From Acanthornis magna (lineage: Eukaryota > Chordata > Aves > Passeriformes > Acanthizidae), in NCBI GenBank assembly GCA_036785705.1, contig JAWUZG010000299.1, positions 248,001 through 312,000 of the forward strand: a stretch of 64,000 nucleotides of DNA, in the 5' to 3' direction. Under the pieces are notes generated by a model, which saw only the letters and a list, made by a program, of their open reading frames with translations, ran no database searches and was not told the origin of the DNA. Shown here in pieces: positions 13,453-25,766 of the stretch (the first letter of the stretch is position 1; every line of letters begins with the position of its first letter). The translations under genes were made by a program, and so were the position numbers.

Positions 13453-13943
13453 GTCACGTACTCATTTCTTTCATCTCTCTCCACATCCTCTCTCCATACC
13501 AAGATGTGGATTCAAGGCTGGAGATCTCAGACTGTCAGGCACCAAGAGATAACTTCTTGATGGGTTTTGGACTCAATCTGAGTTATCTATGAGTTATCTA
13601 TGCCTCAGCCATGCAGAGAGAGGTGGTGGGGGGGACATCCTGCCACAAGCTCATTGTTCATTCCATCACTTTCTCTAAATGCTGGCCTCAGTGGGATGGA
13701 GAGGAAAAAGGTGCCCCAGGAGCTGTAAATAGATCTTCATGGTTCTGCTTCCCATCCATTAGGAAATAGGTACCACTGGAACGCCTGTTATCCCATTCCT
13801 GGATTCGTGTCCCCACATTTCCATGGAAGAGAGAACTTCAGAAGAAGTTGTGGATGCAGGGAGATCAGGCTATGGTCCCCGTCACATGCAAATGTTTCTT
13901 TGCTGAGTTTTAGGTAGGTTTGGAGGGAGACAGGCAGGCTGAG

Positions 13944-13968
13944 ATTTTCCAAACACAAGTTTGGAAAA
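13944..13968. repeat. Inverted repeat, 11-bp arms, 4-nt loop
   Basis: ATTTTCCAAAC (13944-13954), loop ACAA, then GTTTGGAAAAT to about 13969. Confidence 0.9.
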
Positions 13969-14118
13969 TTCTCCTCCTAGAATGCCCATTAAATCTGGGC
14001 AGAAATCAGGCCCTTTCTTCTGCATTGAAGAAAACATAATTGTTTTGCGTAGTATTTTATTGTGTGTATTTTTTCTCTGCTTACATAAGAGGAATGTGTT
14101 AAATCCAATTCATACCTT

Positions 14119-14165
14119 AAAAGAAGACTAAAAGACTAAAAGACTAAAGACTAAAAGACTAAAAA
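14119..14165. repeat. (AAAAGACT)n octamer array
   Basis: About five to six AAAGACTA / AAAAGACT units end 28 bp before the SINE. Units vary by single A residues. Confidence 0.9.
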
Positions 14166-14192
14166 TAAAAATCACAGGGAATGAAAAAGGCC

Positions 14193-14321
14193 TTAAGCTG
14201 TTAGTTCAGTTGGTCAGAGCAGGTTGGGGTTTGATTCCCTCATGGGCCATTGACTTAAGATTTGGACTTCATGATCTTTGTGGGTCCCTTCCAACTCAGA
14301 ATATCTGTAATTCTGTGAATG
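14193..14321 (+). mobile_element. tRNA-headed SINE with CR1 tail (TguSINE1-like)
   Basis: The head carries an RNA polymerase III A box (TTAGTTCAGTTGG, 14201-14213) and B box (GGTTTGATTCC, 14228-14238) of a tRNA-Ile-like sequence. The A-to-B spacing is shortened, so part of the tRNA body is deleted. After GGGCCATTGACTTAAG comes a CR1-type tail: GACTTCATGATCTTTGTGGG, TCCCTTCCAACTCAGAATAT and the terminal TTCTGTGAAT. This arrangement, a tRNA-derived head on a CR1 3' end mobilised by CR1 machinery, is what I know as TguSINE1 of songbirds. The assignment to that named family is from memory; the boxes and tail are visible. Confidence 0.88.
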
Positions 14322-16670
14322 AAGAAGTATTAGTGTTTGTCTTGAGGTAACATCAGTTACTTTTTACTGCACATATCTAAAAAATTTAAGCACAGAAACA
14401 CAAAATATCCTGCCAAAAATGAAAGGCTGATACAGCCCTGAGTTACAGGCACCATGTGAAAGGCAGGCATCTGCACCTCCCTGAGTCCTTTTTGGAACAA
14501 ATGCTCAGATACTTTTAAACACATTTGTTTAAGTTCATTTTCCCCATTTCCTTTTAGTAAATTCTAAATAACTTTAACTGTCTGGCAAAATATGTAACCA
14601 GAACTTTAGGTTCCCTGAACTAAGACTTAAATTGAAGACAAGGAATAACTTTAAGCTTACGAGACAGGAATACTGAAGCTTTGGGATTAAATACATAACT
14701 GGACAGCAAAAGCTTTGTTAAAGAAATCAGAGATGAGACATGAGTTCACCATTATCAAATTTGAAGATCTTGAAGAAAGTCTTGTGAGATCCACACTTAC
14801 TTGGGTTTTATTCCTTGTGACATAACAAAATTACTTAATATTTAATTTCTTTCAGCTACACAGTAGTCTGCAATAGGTCTGGGATTTCCTGGGGAGTCTG
14901 AGCAGGACACACCAGCATGCTGATATCATTTTGAATTTTATGCTGGAGACTACATTTGCACATTCCTCTTTTATATCCAGATTGGTAATACCATTTTTCA
15001 TAGCGTTTACTTTCCTTTTTGAAGTCTGAAGTGAGTAAAAGCTGCTGTGATACCAGTGTCACCACAGAGATCTGAGTGTAACAAGACCTTAGAGTAAATT
15101 TTCACAACAGAGAAGAACTGATCCAATTTCATTGGATTTTTCTGCATGTTGACCCAAGAAACTTTCTCTGTGTTACTGCAGTTCATTTAAATTCTCAAGG
15201 ATAGTGTTTTACCAATAATTGATCCAGTGAAATTCTATCCTCTTAAATAAATCCCACACAAGTCAAAGAGAGAGGTTACTCCTGGGCAGATGGAAACATG
15301 CCAGAAACACAGAACAACAGAATTATATCAAAAGGCAAAACAAGTGGAATGAATTGACAATATCAGTAGGAACAACTATGTCTATTGTGTGTTTAAGAGT
15401 CAAACAACAATGATTTCATATTTCAGCATCTTATTAATACAGATTATGGAGGAAAACACAGCTAACAGTCATTTTTGCAAACATTCCAGTGTATTGTCAC
15501 ATCATTACTAGAATGTAATTTGAAACTGCATTATATGAACTGAAGTATATCAGTGAATCACACATGCTCTGAAATCATCTTAGATCAATACAAAAGAATG
15601 GCTGTTATGCTAATGCTTCTCTGGCTCAATTATGAAAGCATTCTGATAAGAAAAATGGTGCCTTGTATTTAATTGAGATAACTCAACCATGTTTCATGGC
15701 CCTTATGTTTTTATTTTAAACATAGTTCTGTTTTTGCCCCTTTGGGGATGGAAAAAAAATTGTCATTTCGAGCTTAATTTGCTTTTAACACCGTAATATT
15801 CAATATTGACAATAGCTCTGAGCCTTAAAACCATTATTGTACATTTCTCATTCTGTGGGAGATGATAACTGATCATTAAACAGAGCACTTTTAAAAGTTC
15901 ATATGGCAGTAGAAACTAATCCAGATTTAGCAAGAAAAGTCTCCCAGGTATTAAATTCTGCTGTGATACAACTTTGTTTTTCATTAATCAGTCAATCAAT
16001 CATTCTATTTAATAAAACCATGTGTTTAATAGTAAAGAAAAATACAAACATTCACAGAGGACATTTATGTGTCATAAACCCTTAAGCCTTTTAAGAATAA
16101 AAATCAATTTTTATTAGAGTTTCCTACATTTGATGTCTCACTGCAGAAAAAAGAAGAGCTCAGGAAACCTTTTTGTCGAGCCCTGAATTCAGCCTGGTAG
16201 CAATTTTTGTACATCCCAGATCAAATAGAAACAGAAACCCCACTAAGGGGTCAGAACCAGTACTAAAGATGGCATCCTGCTGGAATAGTGTTCCCAGGGC
16301 AGTGCTGGGATTGTTTGGGAATGGGAAGGCATAGGGAGAGGGGCAGAGCTGAGCACCAGGAAGAAAAGCAAAGTGCAGGTGGTGGGGAAACGCTGCCCGT
16401 GCTTTTCACTGCTTTCAGGGCTCCTTCCTGCTCAGAGACCTCAGACCATTCCTTGTGAAACCTGGATTAGAAGGCAGATGGACTCGAAGTCCACACTGAC
16501 TGAGGCTTTGGTATCTCTCTTTGCTCTGGTTACATTTCTCTTGAATTAGCAAGTCTTCAATTGATCTGCAGAAAACTGGGGCTTGTGAGGTTCTGGGATC
16601 AAATTGCTGCTATTTGCTATTGACAAGTAACTGTTGTTTTCACATGCTACCACTGTCTTATTTATTTACC
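14322..16670. other. Unique AT-rich DNA, nothing recognised
   Basis: No repeat or frame above 70 codons is seen between the SINE and the TTCC array. Confidence 0.65.
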
Positions 16671-16791
16671 CCTTCCTTCCTTCCTTCCTTCCTTCCTTCC
16701 TTCCTTCCTTCCTTCCTTCCTTCCTTCCTTCCTTCCTTCCTTCCTTCCTTCCTTCCTTCCTTCCTTCCTTCCTTCCTTCCTTCCTTCCTTC
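16671..16791. repeat. (TTCC)n microsatellite, about 30 units
   Basis: About 121 bp of uninterrupted CCTT/TTCC tetranucleotide repeat. The strand bias is complete (pyrimidines on +). Frames rich in Pro-Ser-Phe-Leu or Lys-Glu-Gly-Arg over this stretch are artefacts. Its purity suggests a young, length-variable tract. Confidence 0.98.
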
Positions 16792-16813
16792 TGCACCATT
16801 CCTTCCTCCTTCC

Positions 16814-16947
16814 CCCTTCCCTTCCCTTCCCTTCCCTTCCCTTCCCTTCCCTTCCCTTCCCTTCCCTTCCCTTCCCTTCCCTTCCCTTCCCTTCCCTTCC
16901 CTTCCCTTCCCTTCCCTTCCCTTCCCTTCCCTTCCCTTCCCTTCCCT
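16814..16947. repeat. (TTCCC)n microsatellite, about 26 units
   Basis: A pure pentanucleotide array follows the TTCC array after a spacer of about 22 bp (TGCACCATTCCTTCCTCC plus a few bases). Together the two make about 275 bp of nearly unbroken homopyrimidine, a sequence type known to form triplex or H-DNA structures. Confidence 0.98.
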
Positions 16948-17485
16948 CAGGATGCAATTTGGTGATTGGTTGGAGATCCCATTTCTGCTTTATTTCACTT
17001 GTTAAATATCATCCCTATGGATCCTTGGCACCTTTATTTGGACGAGAGCTCTGAAAAGAAGTACATTTAAAACTCACAGGGAAGGGCTCGTTTTAGCATT
17101 CTTCACACTTCCATTATCTGTGTAATAAAGAGTAATTTCTGTCACAGAGCAGGAATTTCTGATAGGTTCAAACAAGGAAAGATGTGCCTAAACCCGGAGA
17201 TTTTTATTCTATTTGTAAGTCTACAAATGGTGACTAAGAAAAATAAAGCAGTAGACTTAGAATCACTCCATGTGAAATCCATTTCTCCTATGGAAAATTT
17301 TTTTTTTGTTTTGGATTTTTGAGGTTTTTTTTTCCTAAAACCCACACAGTGTTTTTGGGATCCCCTTTAGGAACCATTTAGGTTTCAGTTCTCTTTAGAC
17401 CAAGCTTTTGCTTCCCATTTCCTCCTTTGCCTTCAATAACAACAGTTTTATTACAGCATAACAGTGCTGGCATCTCTTTGGATTT

Positions 17486-17505
17486 TGTGTGTGTGAGTGT
17501 GTGTG
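17486..17505. repeat. Short (GT)n tract
   Basis: 20 bp of GT repeat broken once by GA. Confidence 0.85.
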
Positions 17506-18064
17506 ATTCTTTTACAAATAGTGAATTACTATAAAGTTCTTATGTAGAAAAAAACAGGAAATTGAGTCTGAATTTATTTCTAAATATCATTAAATCGTTG
17601 GGGATTGACTTTACTTTGGATAAATAAAGTGCCTGTAGAAACATTTGGTAACATTTAAACAATATATTCTGAGATCCCACTTTTAATTTGTTTAGAAGAA
17701 ATGTGTAATATCCTCATACTTTTTCCAATGTGCCATCACACCATTGCTATGTTTGGAAACCGTCATGGTCACCATGTCTGCCTCCACTGAATCCACCTCA
17801 GCCACAGTTGTTTGTTTCCTCAGAAGCTATTATTTTATTGTTCCAAAAGAACAATGAGAAACAAAATGTTACAGTAATCCATTGATTAATCCATAGGCTC
17901 AAAAATCCTCTCTGAACTTGGATTCACAGCTTTTTCAACTATAATTGAATAAGATTAGGACAGCATATGACTGAATGTAGATGAAAGCAAGAAATTTTAT
18001 GAGTAGAACATTTGCTACTGATGGTTATTCAGGTGCTAAGTTCAGGCACTTTTCTCTCTTATTC

Positions 18065-18080
18065 ATTAATCATGATTAAT
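18065..18080. repeat. 16-bp perfect palindrome with two TAAT/ATTA cores
   Basis: ATTAATCATGATTAAT is self-complementary and contains TAAT-CATG-ATTA, an arrangement of paired homeodomain core sites. Binding is conjecture, since AT-rich DNA produces such strings by chance. Confidence 0.85.
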
Positions 18081-19696
18081 TAATAAAAAGAAGTAGGGAG
18101 TACATGAGTCCAGATGTTTATAAGCTCTCCAAGAGATTTTTAAATTCAATCTTTTGTGAGTGTTGAATCAAGTTTAGATGCAAAGCATCTGATCTTGTTC
18201 CGGTGCCCTCCCTGTTCATGGAAGTGGTGTGGGTCACTCGGCTGGAGCTCTGTCCATGGTGAGCTCAGGACACCATGGGAGCAGTTTGCTGCTTGGTCCT
18301 TTCAGGCAAGCAAAGAGATAATTCATTATTGTCACCTGAGCTATGATTAATTACTGCTGACCTTCAGGAATGTTAAATCCTTGTCCTTGCTGATGGATCA
18401 GAATATAATAATGAAATGAATTTAATAGTCACTATAGGAATGATTCTACAAAGCTCTGGAGGAAAATCTGTGTATCTCTGGTTACAAATTCAGTTCAGAG
18501 CATTCTGAGCTCCCCAACCTCCCGGATCCACAGAGGGACACAGATGGGGCTGCCTTCACTTTGGTGTTGTGTTCCTGCCTTGAAAATGCCACGTGCCAAA
18601 CGGTGCCTGGGGTGTGCTGGCTTTATTAAATTCAGAATAAACAAACAACCAGCCCATGCTCAGTTTCCATCCTAAATTAAGGCTGATGGAATCTCCTGTC
18701 TGCCTCTGTTCCCTGTTTCAGACATTCAGGCGGTCACTGATCAGAATTTTGGAGAGGCACAGAAAGCTCAGTAAGATACTCACCCATGGGAAGGAAATGT
18801 TTCCACGGAATCCAGAGGAGAGGAGTCAAACATGAAATTACAGAACTGGGGTCAGTCCATTCATCCCAGAATCCCTGCATTTGGAGAGTCCTATGTTGAC
18901 TTATCTTGCATTAAAGACAGGTTGTCTTCGTAATTGGTAATATTGGTAACTCAACAATACTCCTTCAACTTATGGAAGCTGATTTTAACCTCAAGCCTTC
19001 AGGCCTTTCATACATTAGTGTTGGGTTAATGGTTGGACTCAATGATTTGTTTTCAGCCTTAACGATTCTCCGATAACCTGGTAACCAGAGAAATAAAAGA
19101 GTCTTTACGTTCTGCTTTTCCTTCCCACCATTATTTCCCCCTAATGTGAATGAAAAAGAATTGTCTTTTAAATATTTGAAATTTTCCATTTTCAATCTCT
19201 GCATTTCATTTGTGCCACTCAGCATGGATGGACTTGAGCTCCTGCAAGGGAGATTCCAGGGAGAAGTTACCATTGCACTGTTAATTAGGCAGACTGCTAA
19301 TTAGAAGCACTCATGGATAGAATTTGCACCCTGGTAATGGATTACATCAATTAGAATGAAAATGAAGCTATTTGTTTTCAACCACCATGTCTTAAATTTT
19401 TTTTTAACAATCACTACTCTTCTACATATGTCATGTACTACATGTGTGTATCATCCAACATTTATTAATAAAATTAACATTTCAAACAATGGAGAAAGGC
19501 TCTGCAAGAGTCTGGTGGAAAGAAATTAAAAAATTCGTAATAGTTTAAAACCAAGAATGTAGTGAAGGCTCAATTCACCAACCTGAAGGTATCCAACACC
19601 TTGTGGCTTCGGTGGAGCTTTCCAGAAAGGCAGGAGTATTGTTCCAGGCTAACAGGGATGTGAGAGAAAGCAGGAGCATTTTATCCATGAGCCATT

Positions 19697-19785
19697 TCAC
19701 AGAATTAAAGAATGCTTTGAGTTGGAAAAGACCTTAAAGATCATCCAGTTCCAATCTCCCTGAGTTGTTGTTCCATTCCACCATT
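19697..19785 (-). mobile_element. CR1 LINE 3'-end fragment
   Basis: Reversed terminus with CACAGAATTAAAGAATGC, GAGTTGGAAAAGACCTTAAA and GATCATCCAGTTCCAATCTC. It is old and short, and its 5' limit is uncertain. Confidence 0.82.
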
Positions 19786-22345
19786 TATTGGTTGGTTTTC
19801 AGCAAAGGTTTGTGTGTGTGGGGATTATAAAAGTGAGTCTCAGAACTTTCGATACTTGAAAAAATTATCAACACTTACAACCATAAAAATGTGGGAATAT
19901 TTCCATTGGAACCGGGAATAATGTAAAAATCACAGGTGCCTGAACTATGGATCACAAATTAGAAAGATCATGAGTAGCAGAAAAAGAAACTTTCAGACTG
20001 TCACTGTCACTTACAAAGTGACATGTGATTTGCACAAAGAACAGAAAATCTATAAATATTCTGTGTGGCTCTTTTTTCCTTTTGTGGACATGGAGAGAAA
20101 CATTATATCACATTCTTTTATTGTATCACTGCAAGTTGGTCCTTCTAATGCAATTTTTTCTTAATTGTTACTGGAGAGCAACTTCCAGTGCTGATGATCA
20201 ACTTCATTAAAAATATCTTTAGAACAGGTTTTTATTAGGTATTGTGCTCTGCTGCTGCAAGTAATAAATGTGTCTACACTCCTAGTTCTGCCAGCCAATT
20301 ATTACATATATTTTGTTCATAGGGCTTTGAGGTCTAAGGAAAGATTTCTGGCAACTTCCCTGAGCTTTTTCAAGTTTACAAGGATGGAAGGTGCGGATGC
20401 TGACAGATGGTATACTTTTTTTCATCTATTGATGCTCTCCATTGAATTACTAAAATTTCTTCTGTGCGAATGATGGATTTGTTCCTCTGAAGAAAAATGA
20501 TTGAAACGCATGAATAGTGGAGTGAAAAAACAGGTTTTATATATATATGGATAGAAAGCAAATGTAAAGCAATGTAACTATTGCCATCCTAATATTCGCA
20601 ATTCAAAGTTACTGCTATTATTCAAAAGTCAAGGGTGTAAAAGTCTATTCCAGTGAAAGCAATCTTGTCATTTCATTCCAGATTTAGAAAATCCACTGTC
20701 CAGAAGTGTCACTTTTTTGTGACAACACATAAAGACCCTACTTGCAGTAGACAAGTGCTAAATGAGACTTGAAATACTTTGACAGCATATTATCAGGATT
20801 TTTCTGTCATTCAGCAGAGGGAAAATAACCATTAAAGCAAATTTCATCCTTTTGACCAAAAAGAAATTAAGACAAAACTCATTATTCATCCTGCAATTTA
20901 TCAGCCTGTAGAATAAACACATCCAGCAGGACCATGAGTTTTTTATCCAATAGGGTTTGAACTTGTTTAGTGACTGTTTCCTTCGATTAGGAATTCATTT
21001 TGCTGGGCACTGCAGAAGGATACAACAGAAGGGTGGCCTACAGGACCACATCATGTGGAGCACCTTCGAGGGGGAGTTTCACTCCCTGTCTCCTCTTCGC
21101 CCCCTGATTTTTGCAGTTTCCGCCTGTTCCCTGCAGCTTCTTTTTGTTCCTGGTTAAAGATGAAGAAAGAATTTCTGCTTTTGAAATCACAGAGTTTATT
21201 TCTGCCCAGTTGGCCTAAATAATTTTCATTGCATGTACAGTGGTCAATTCTAAATACATGTAATTCATCAGACCAGGGAAAATAGAGTCCACAATTACCA
21301 GGTAACTTATTCATTGCTAGTGACCATCTCTAATAAGAATTGTTGGCTCTTTTTTGTTTGTTTTTCTTAATGTCTCATTTGTACCTTTCTCATTCCAGAT
21401 TACCTTTTGTTCTGCCTATGTGCATATAGAAAAGTGAATTCTCCTTCCTCCAGGAAACTTAGCTGAGGAGTCTTAAATATCATTTCAGCCATTTCCCTAA
21501 ATTTCCCATTTTCTACAGTCATTTCTCACGAGTTGTGGTTTCCAGACCTCTGACCATGATTATTGTCCTCGGCTGTATTTTCTCCAGATATTCCACAGTC
21601 GTTCAGCTATGGATTTGTGCTGCTGAGTGGAGAAGAGCTGTTTCATGGGCACTTAAAATTCATCTTTATGTTTCCAGTATGATGTCTGTCTTTCCATGGC
21701 AATGTCATTATTGTCTCCAGTTTGCATTGGAAATTATTCATTTTGGCTCGGACTGACAATAAACCCACAGAGCCTTTCAGAAGGAATAAGGAAAAGAATC
21801 CCAAAGAAACCTGTATAAATCTCTTCCATGTCCTAATTTTTCATTTTATCCAATTTTTGAGCAAGGGCACATTGTAATGGAGTCATATAAATACTCCCAT
21901 TACCCAAAGATCCCTTTCCTAAGGACTGGTTTTAGTCATCTGCTCCCATTCTGCTCTTGTGATGTCAATTTTTTTCTAGGTATCTTCAAACATAAATCAA
22001 GGATTATATTCTGGTTTTCTCGTGCTCATTGTCTTTCTTCACTGGCTGATGTCACTTGGATGTGCTTGTGCTCCGTTATCGGCTCCTGTGTATTTCTGCA
22101 AAGGGAATGAACAGGAGTACTTGGAATCCAACTGTTCTGGTGTCATTTTGTATTATTCTTATTATTGTGCCAAGGCCAAGAAACACCTTCAAGACAGTTG
22201 GATACTTTAATCTTCCAAAGAAACATTTGGGGACTGTTAGAATTTCTGTGGAGAAGAAAGAAAATATCTCAGTTTTTATCCTCTTAATTGGTTGATGGAC
22301 AACATGGGTGACTAGCAGTGAGATCTGATGTCCTTTCATTCCCAC

Positions 22346-22400
22346 AGAATCACAGAATCATTAAAGTTGGAAAAAACCTCCAAAATTCCCAAGTCCTAGT
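22346..22400 (-). mobile_element. CR1 LINE 3'-end fragment
   Basis: Reversed terminus: CACAGAATCACAGAATCATT, then AAGTTGGAAAAAACCTCCAA and a trace of CCAAGTCCTAG. About 55 bp is retained. Confidence 0.8.
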
Positions 22401-25400
22401 TGATTAAAAGCTGTTGATATTGAAGAAGCTTCTAAGAGCTTTGGATGCCTTGTCATAATGTCCAATAGTAAATGTTATACTCACATTTCTATGAATTTCC
22501 CACCACTCTCAGCTACCTGAGAATTTCTGTAGCTTCAAAAAGTAATTGTATTCCTCCCAGAAGATATTGTTTAAATTTCTTAAAAAAACATTGTTTCCAT
22601 TTCTTAAAAAAACATTGTTTCCATTCATTTCACTACTAACCTTCACAGCTAATTGCCACATGTGTACAAATTCTGAGTCCAGAATTTGTCTCAAATGTTG
22701 CTGTTAGAACAGTAAATACCTCAGCAGTGTCATTATGTGATTTTCTAATAGCTGTCTGCAAAACACTGGCAGTGTAAAACTAGAAAATTGCCATTAATCA
22801 TTCCTAAAGTGCTATGAATACATTAATAAATTAGTTCTGTTTGACTTTTAAAAGTTGTCTTTACTCCTCGGATACCAAACAGGCAAAGAAATGTTGAACT
22901 GGGGTGCAAGAGGCAGTTTTATTCAATCCTAGGTTGCTGACATGGTTACTGTGAGTCAGATGGGTGTTTCTCATTTTAACAGCTTCTTTCCACCCCTGTC
23001 ACTGTCACAGGTTAGGCTTTGGGTCTGTACCTCGATGGTGTTCTTAAATTCTGAAATTAAATTACAGAAAATATACCAGAGTAAGACCCAGCTGAACTGC
23101 ACATTTTGCAGATATCTTTGGCTTGGCATTGTCTGTAATTTCAGCGTTTTGGCTTTACTTGAGAAACAGGATTTCATTTTCTTTGTTCTATTTTTCATTC
23201 TGATTCAGGCCTAAACAGAGATGAGGATCACAAATTCATGTTCTGCCCTGTTTCTGCTTTCTTACCCAGATGAAGGAATGGTGCGGTCCCAAATTCTGGT
23301 TCATCCCACTCAGATTTTACTCCAGTTCTGCTCTCAGAAGTTGATGTTTTCTTCTGCAGCCTTCTTGCTAGGCCATGTGTGGTCCAGTGGTAGTTAAGGA
23401 CTGGGAAAAGCTTTACTCCTTTATTTAATACTTTAAAAGTATTCTTACTGATAGGAGTTACAGTGTTCCTAAACTCCTCCCATGCCAGAGCAGCAGCAGT
23501 TTATGAATTACAATGTTTCTGACCCAGACGTTTTTTTACTGCAGTCTGGGTTGTCTGTGCAGAATTACAGAGCTCTCCTGAGTAAATATTCACGCCAAAG
23601 TGTTTGACAAGGCACTGTGCAGGAAACTATTTCTAGACATTCAAAGACATGATAAAACGTGCATTGATTTAGCTGGCAATTGTCTAGAATAGAAATGTCA
23701 CAGTACAATAGTCCCAATTTAATGTACTTTTACATGTGCAATACAGAGAGAACACTCCAGCCTGTGATGGATAGAACAATTTCATGCCATGCCCAGGAGT
23801 GCCTGACTCATTGGTCTGAGCAGCTCCTTTGCATCAAACCCCGAGCCTGTTTAATGTGAATAGTGCAATTGAGAGGGTGCTCTGCTAACTGGAATCCCAC
23901 TGCTTTCCCTTTGTGCCTTGTCCTTGCCAGGGCAAAAATATCTGACCTGACAGAGCAGGAAATGTGCACTTCAAGTGTTGAGGGGCACAGAGCCAGGGCT
24001 GTGCCCTGTCCCCACACCCTGACACACTGGGAGGGGAAATCCTTGATCTGAACAGCTGCTTCGGATGTCTTTGTGTTTCCTGAACTGTCATTCCCAATGG
24101 ATATGGATCCTGCCATGCCCTTCTCTTCTGCAAAGCCTGAAACGAGGCCAGCCCTTCCTGGGTTACACACAGCTTCCAGTGATGATGCCTCGCCCACGGA
24201 GATCCCACTGGTGGTGTAATTTCAGGATAAGGCTTTGGATGGATTTCTGAAGCATCTCCTGCTGTGTAACCACCCAGAGAAAGCAAAAGCTGGAAGTGTG
24301 ACTCTTTCATCTCTCGTTTCCATGGTCTGAAGAATATGTAAAAGAATAGCTTGTGTGCATGTTTGATAATTTATAATTAAATTAAATGAGCCAAGAGCAA
24401 ACCAGGATATGTCTGTCACCACTCCCAATTTCTTGCTTTCTTTGTTCTTTCACTGACTTTCCTCTTTTGCTACCAGATCCTACTGGAAGAGGAGGCACAT
24501 TTCTCCTCCTTACAGTAAATGTCAGAAGGATGCCATGTGGAAGACCAAATAGGTCAGATCCCTGACAGTTTGACTGCTAATCAATACAGTAAGAGTTTGG
24601 AGGAATTTAATGAGTATTCTGTATTATTTTGTATGCACGTGTTTGGTATGACTTTCAAAATCCCTGTTTCTTCCACCTAGGAGCTGTTAAAGTACAGATC
24701 ACTGGTGCTTTAACGGTGATTTTATCACAATTTGAAAAATAATTCTGATGAATGATTTCATCATTGGTGTCATTATTAAACATAAGAAGTTTGATGTGGA
24801 TAAGTTTTATTGAGGGATTTGATATTTGAAAGAAGATCAGAGCTGGCTGGACACATAACCCATAATTAGAGATAACTTCCAAAACAATTTATGGGAAGGG
24901 GCAAGGCTTTATTGGCTCAAGGAAATTAATTTATCAAAAAATGCTCCTGGTCAGAGTGGGTGAGATAGGATTAATCTTTCATGTCCTAGAGTCTTTTTTC
25001 TTGCATTGTGTCATTTATAACAGGGACAGAAATCTTAAGAAAATAGAAAACAGTATTCAACATCATATTCCAAATTTATCAAAGCCAAACCATCAAGCTA
25101 GGCATGGAGTTTAATTTGATGAGTGCATTTACAAATTTGTTCTACAAGAACAGAACTTGGTGTTTTGGGCTTCCTGGTGATTGATTTTCTGCATCTGTAA
25201 TTTCTTGTTTCCATTCAGAAGGAATAAATTTTTGTGTATGTCCTGATCCTTCCTCCTCTCTTATCAGTTGGAACAAGAGATCTCTGCTGGAAACTAAAAT
25301 CCATTATGTTAATACTTTCAGCATTCCCTCTTTCTTTTCCTTGTGCACAGGGATGTGGTCTAATATCTGTCTAACACTGCACTGTGCTGTGAAATGGAAG

Positions 25401-25571
25401 ATGTCACCTACTCGGGGATGATTCTGGCAGGAAAGGGCCTCAGGAGGTCTCTGTCCACCCTTGTGCTCACAGCGCTGGGGTCAGAGCAGGGCTGGGAAAC
25501 CTGCGAGGATGGACATGGCACAAGGTCCTGGGCAGCATCTTCCCCTGGTGTCCTGTTCTCGTGGGGAAGAG
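22401..25571. other. No gene recognised
   Basis: The minus frames of 129 and 141 codons at 23808-24310 overlap each other in a GC-richer patch and share no motif with a family I know. The 24-bp repeat is at 22566. Confidence 0.55.
22566..22630. repeat. 24-bp tandem repeat, 2.7 units
   Basis: Units start at 22566, 22590 and 22614. The core is ATTGTTTCCATTTCTTAAAA then AAAC. The first unit has TTAAA in place of TTCCA. Confidence 0.9.
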
Positions 25572-25766
25572 CACATCCTCACATCCCATTGGAGAAAAAA
25601 CACATCCTCACATCCCATTGGAGAAAAAACACATCCTCACATCCCATTGGAGAAAAAGGATATCCTCACATCCCAGTGGAGAAAAAACACATCCTCACAT
25701 CCCACCTGAGAAAAAGGGTATCCTTTCATCCCACCTGAGAAAAAGCATATCCTCACATCCCATCTC
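25572..25766. repeat. 29-bp minisatellite, about 6.7 units
   Basis: Units start at 25572, 25601, 25630, 25659, 25688, 25717 and 25746. Each reads roughly CACATCCTCACATCCCATTG followed by GAGAAAAAA. The first three are nearly identical, and the later ones drift (GATATCC, CCACCTGAG, CTTTCATCC). As 29 is not a multiple of three, all three frames read through it with shifted repeats, so the apparent repetitive proteins of 82-114 codons are not evidence of a gene. Confidence 0.96.

Larger units (their letters stand above)
9706..14118. other. No gene recognised
   Basis: The stretch has short frames only. It includes a pyrimidine-rich stretch around 10046-10100, the GTTT tract, the 22-bp repeat and the 13.95 kb palindrome. 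Confidence 0.65.
16948..22345. other. No gene recognised; one CR1 end at 19.7 kb
   Basis: Frames reach 102 codons (19273-18965, minus) without recognisable motifs. It includes the 16-bp palindrome at 18065. Confidence 0.6.

Noticed and set aside
14193..14240. Functional tRNA gene
   Set aside because: A and B boxes are present but the body is shortened and fused to a CR1 tail, so it is a SINE head.
16614..17054. Long Pro/Ser/Phe-rich and Lys/Glu/Gly-rich frames
   Set aside because: They are translations of the TTCC and TTCCC arrays.
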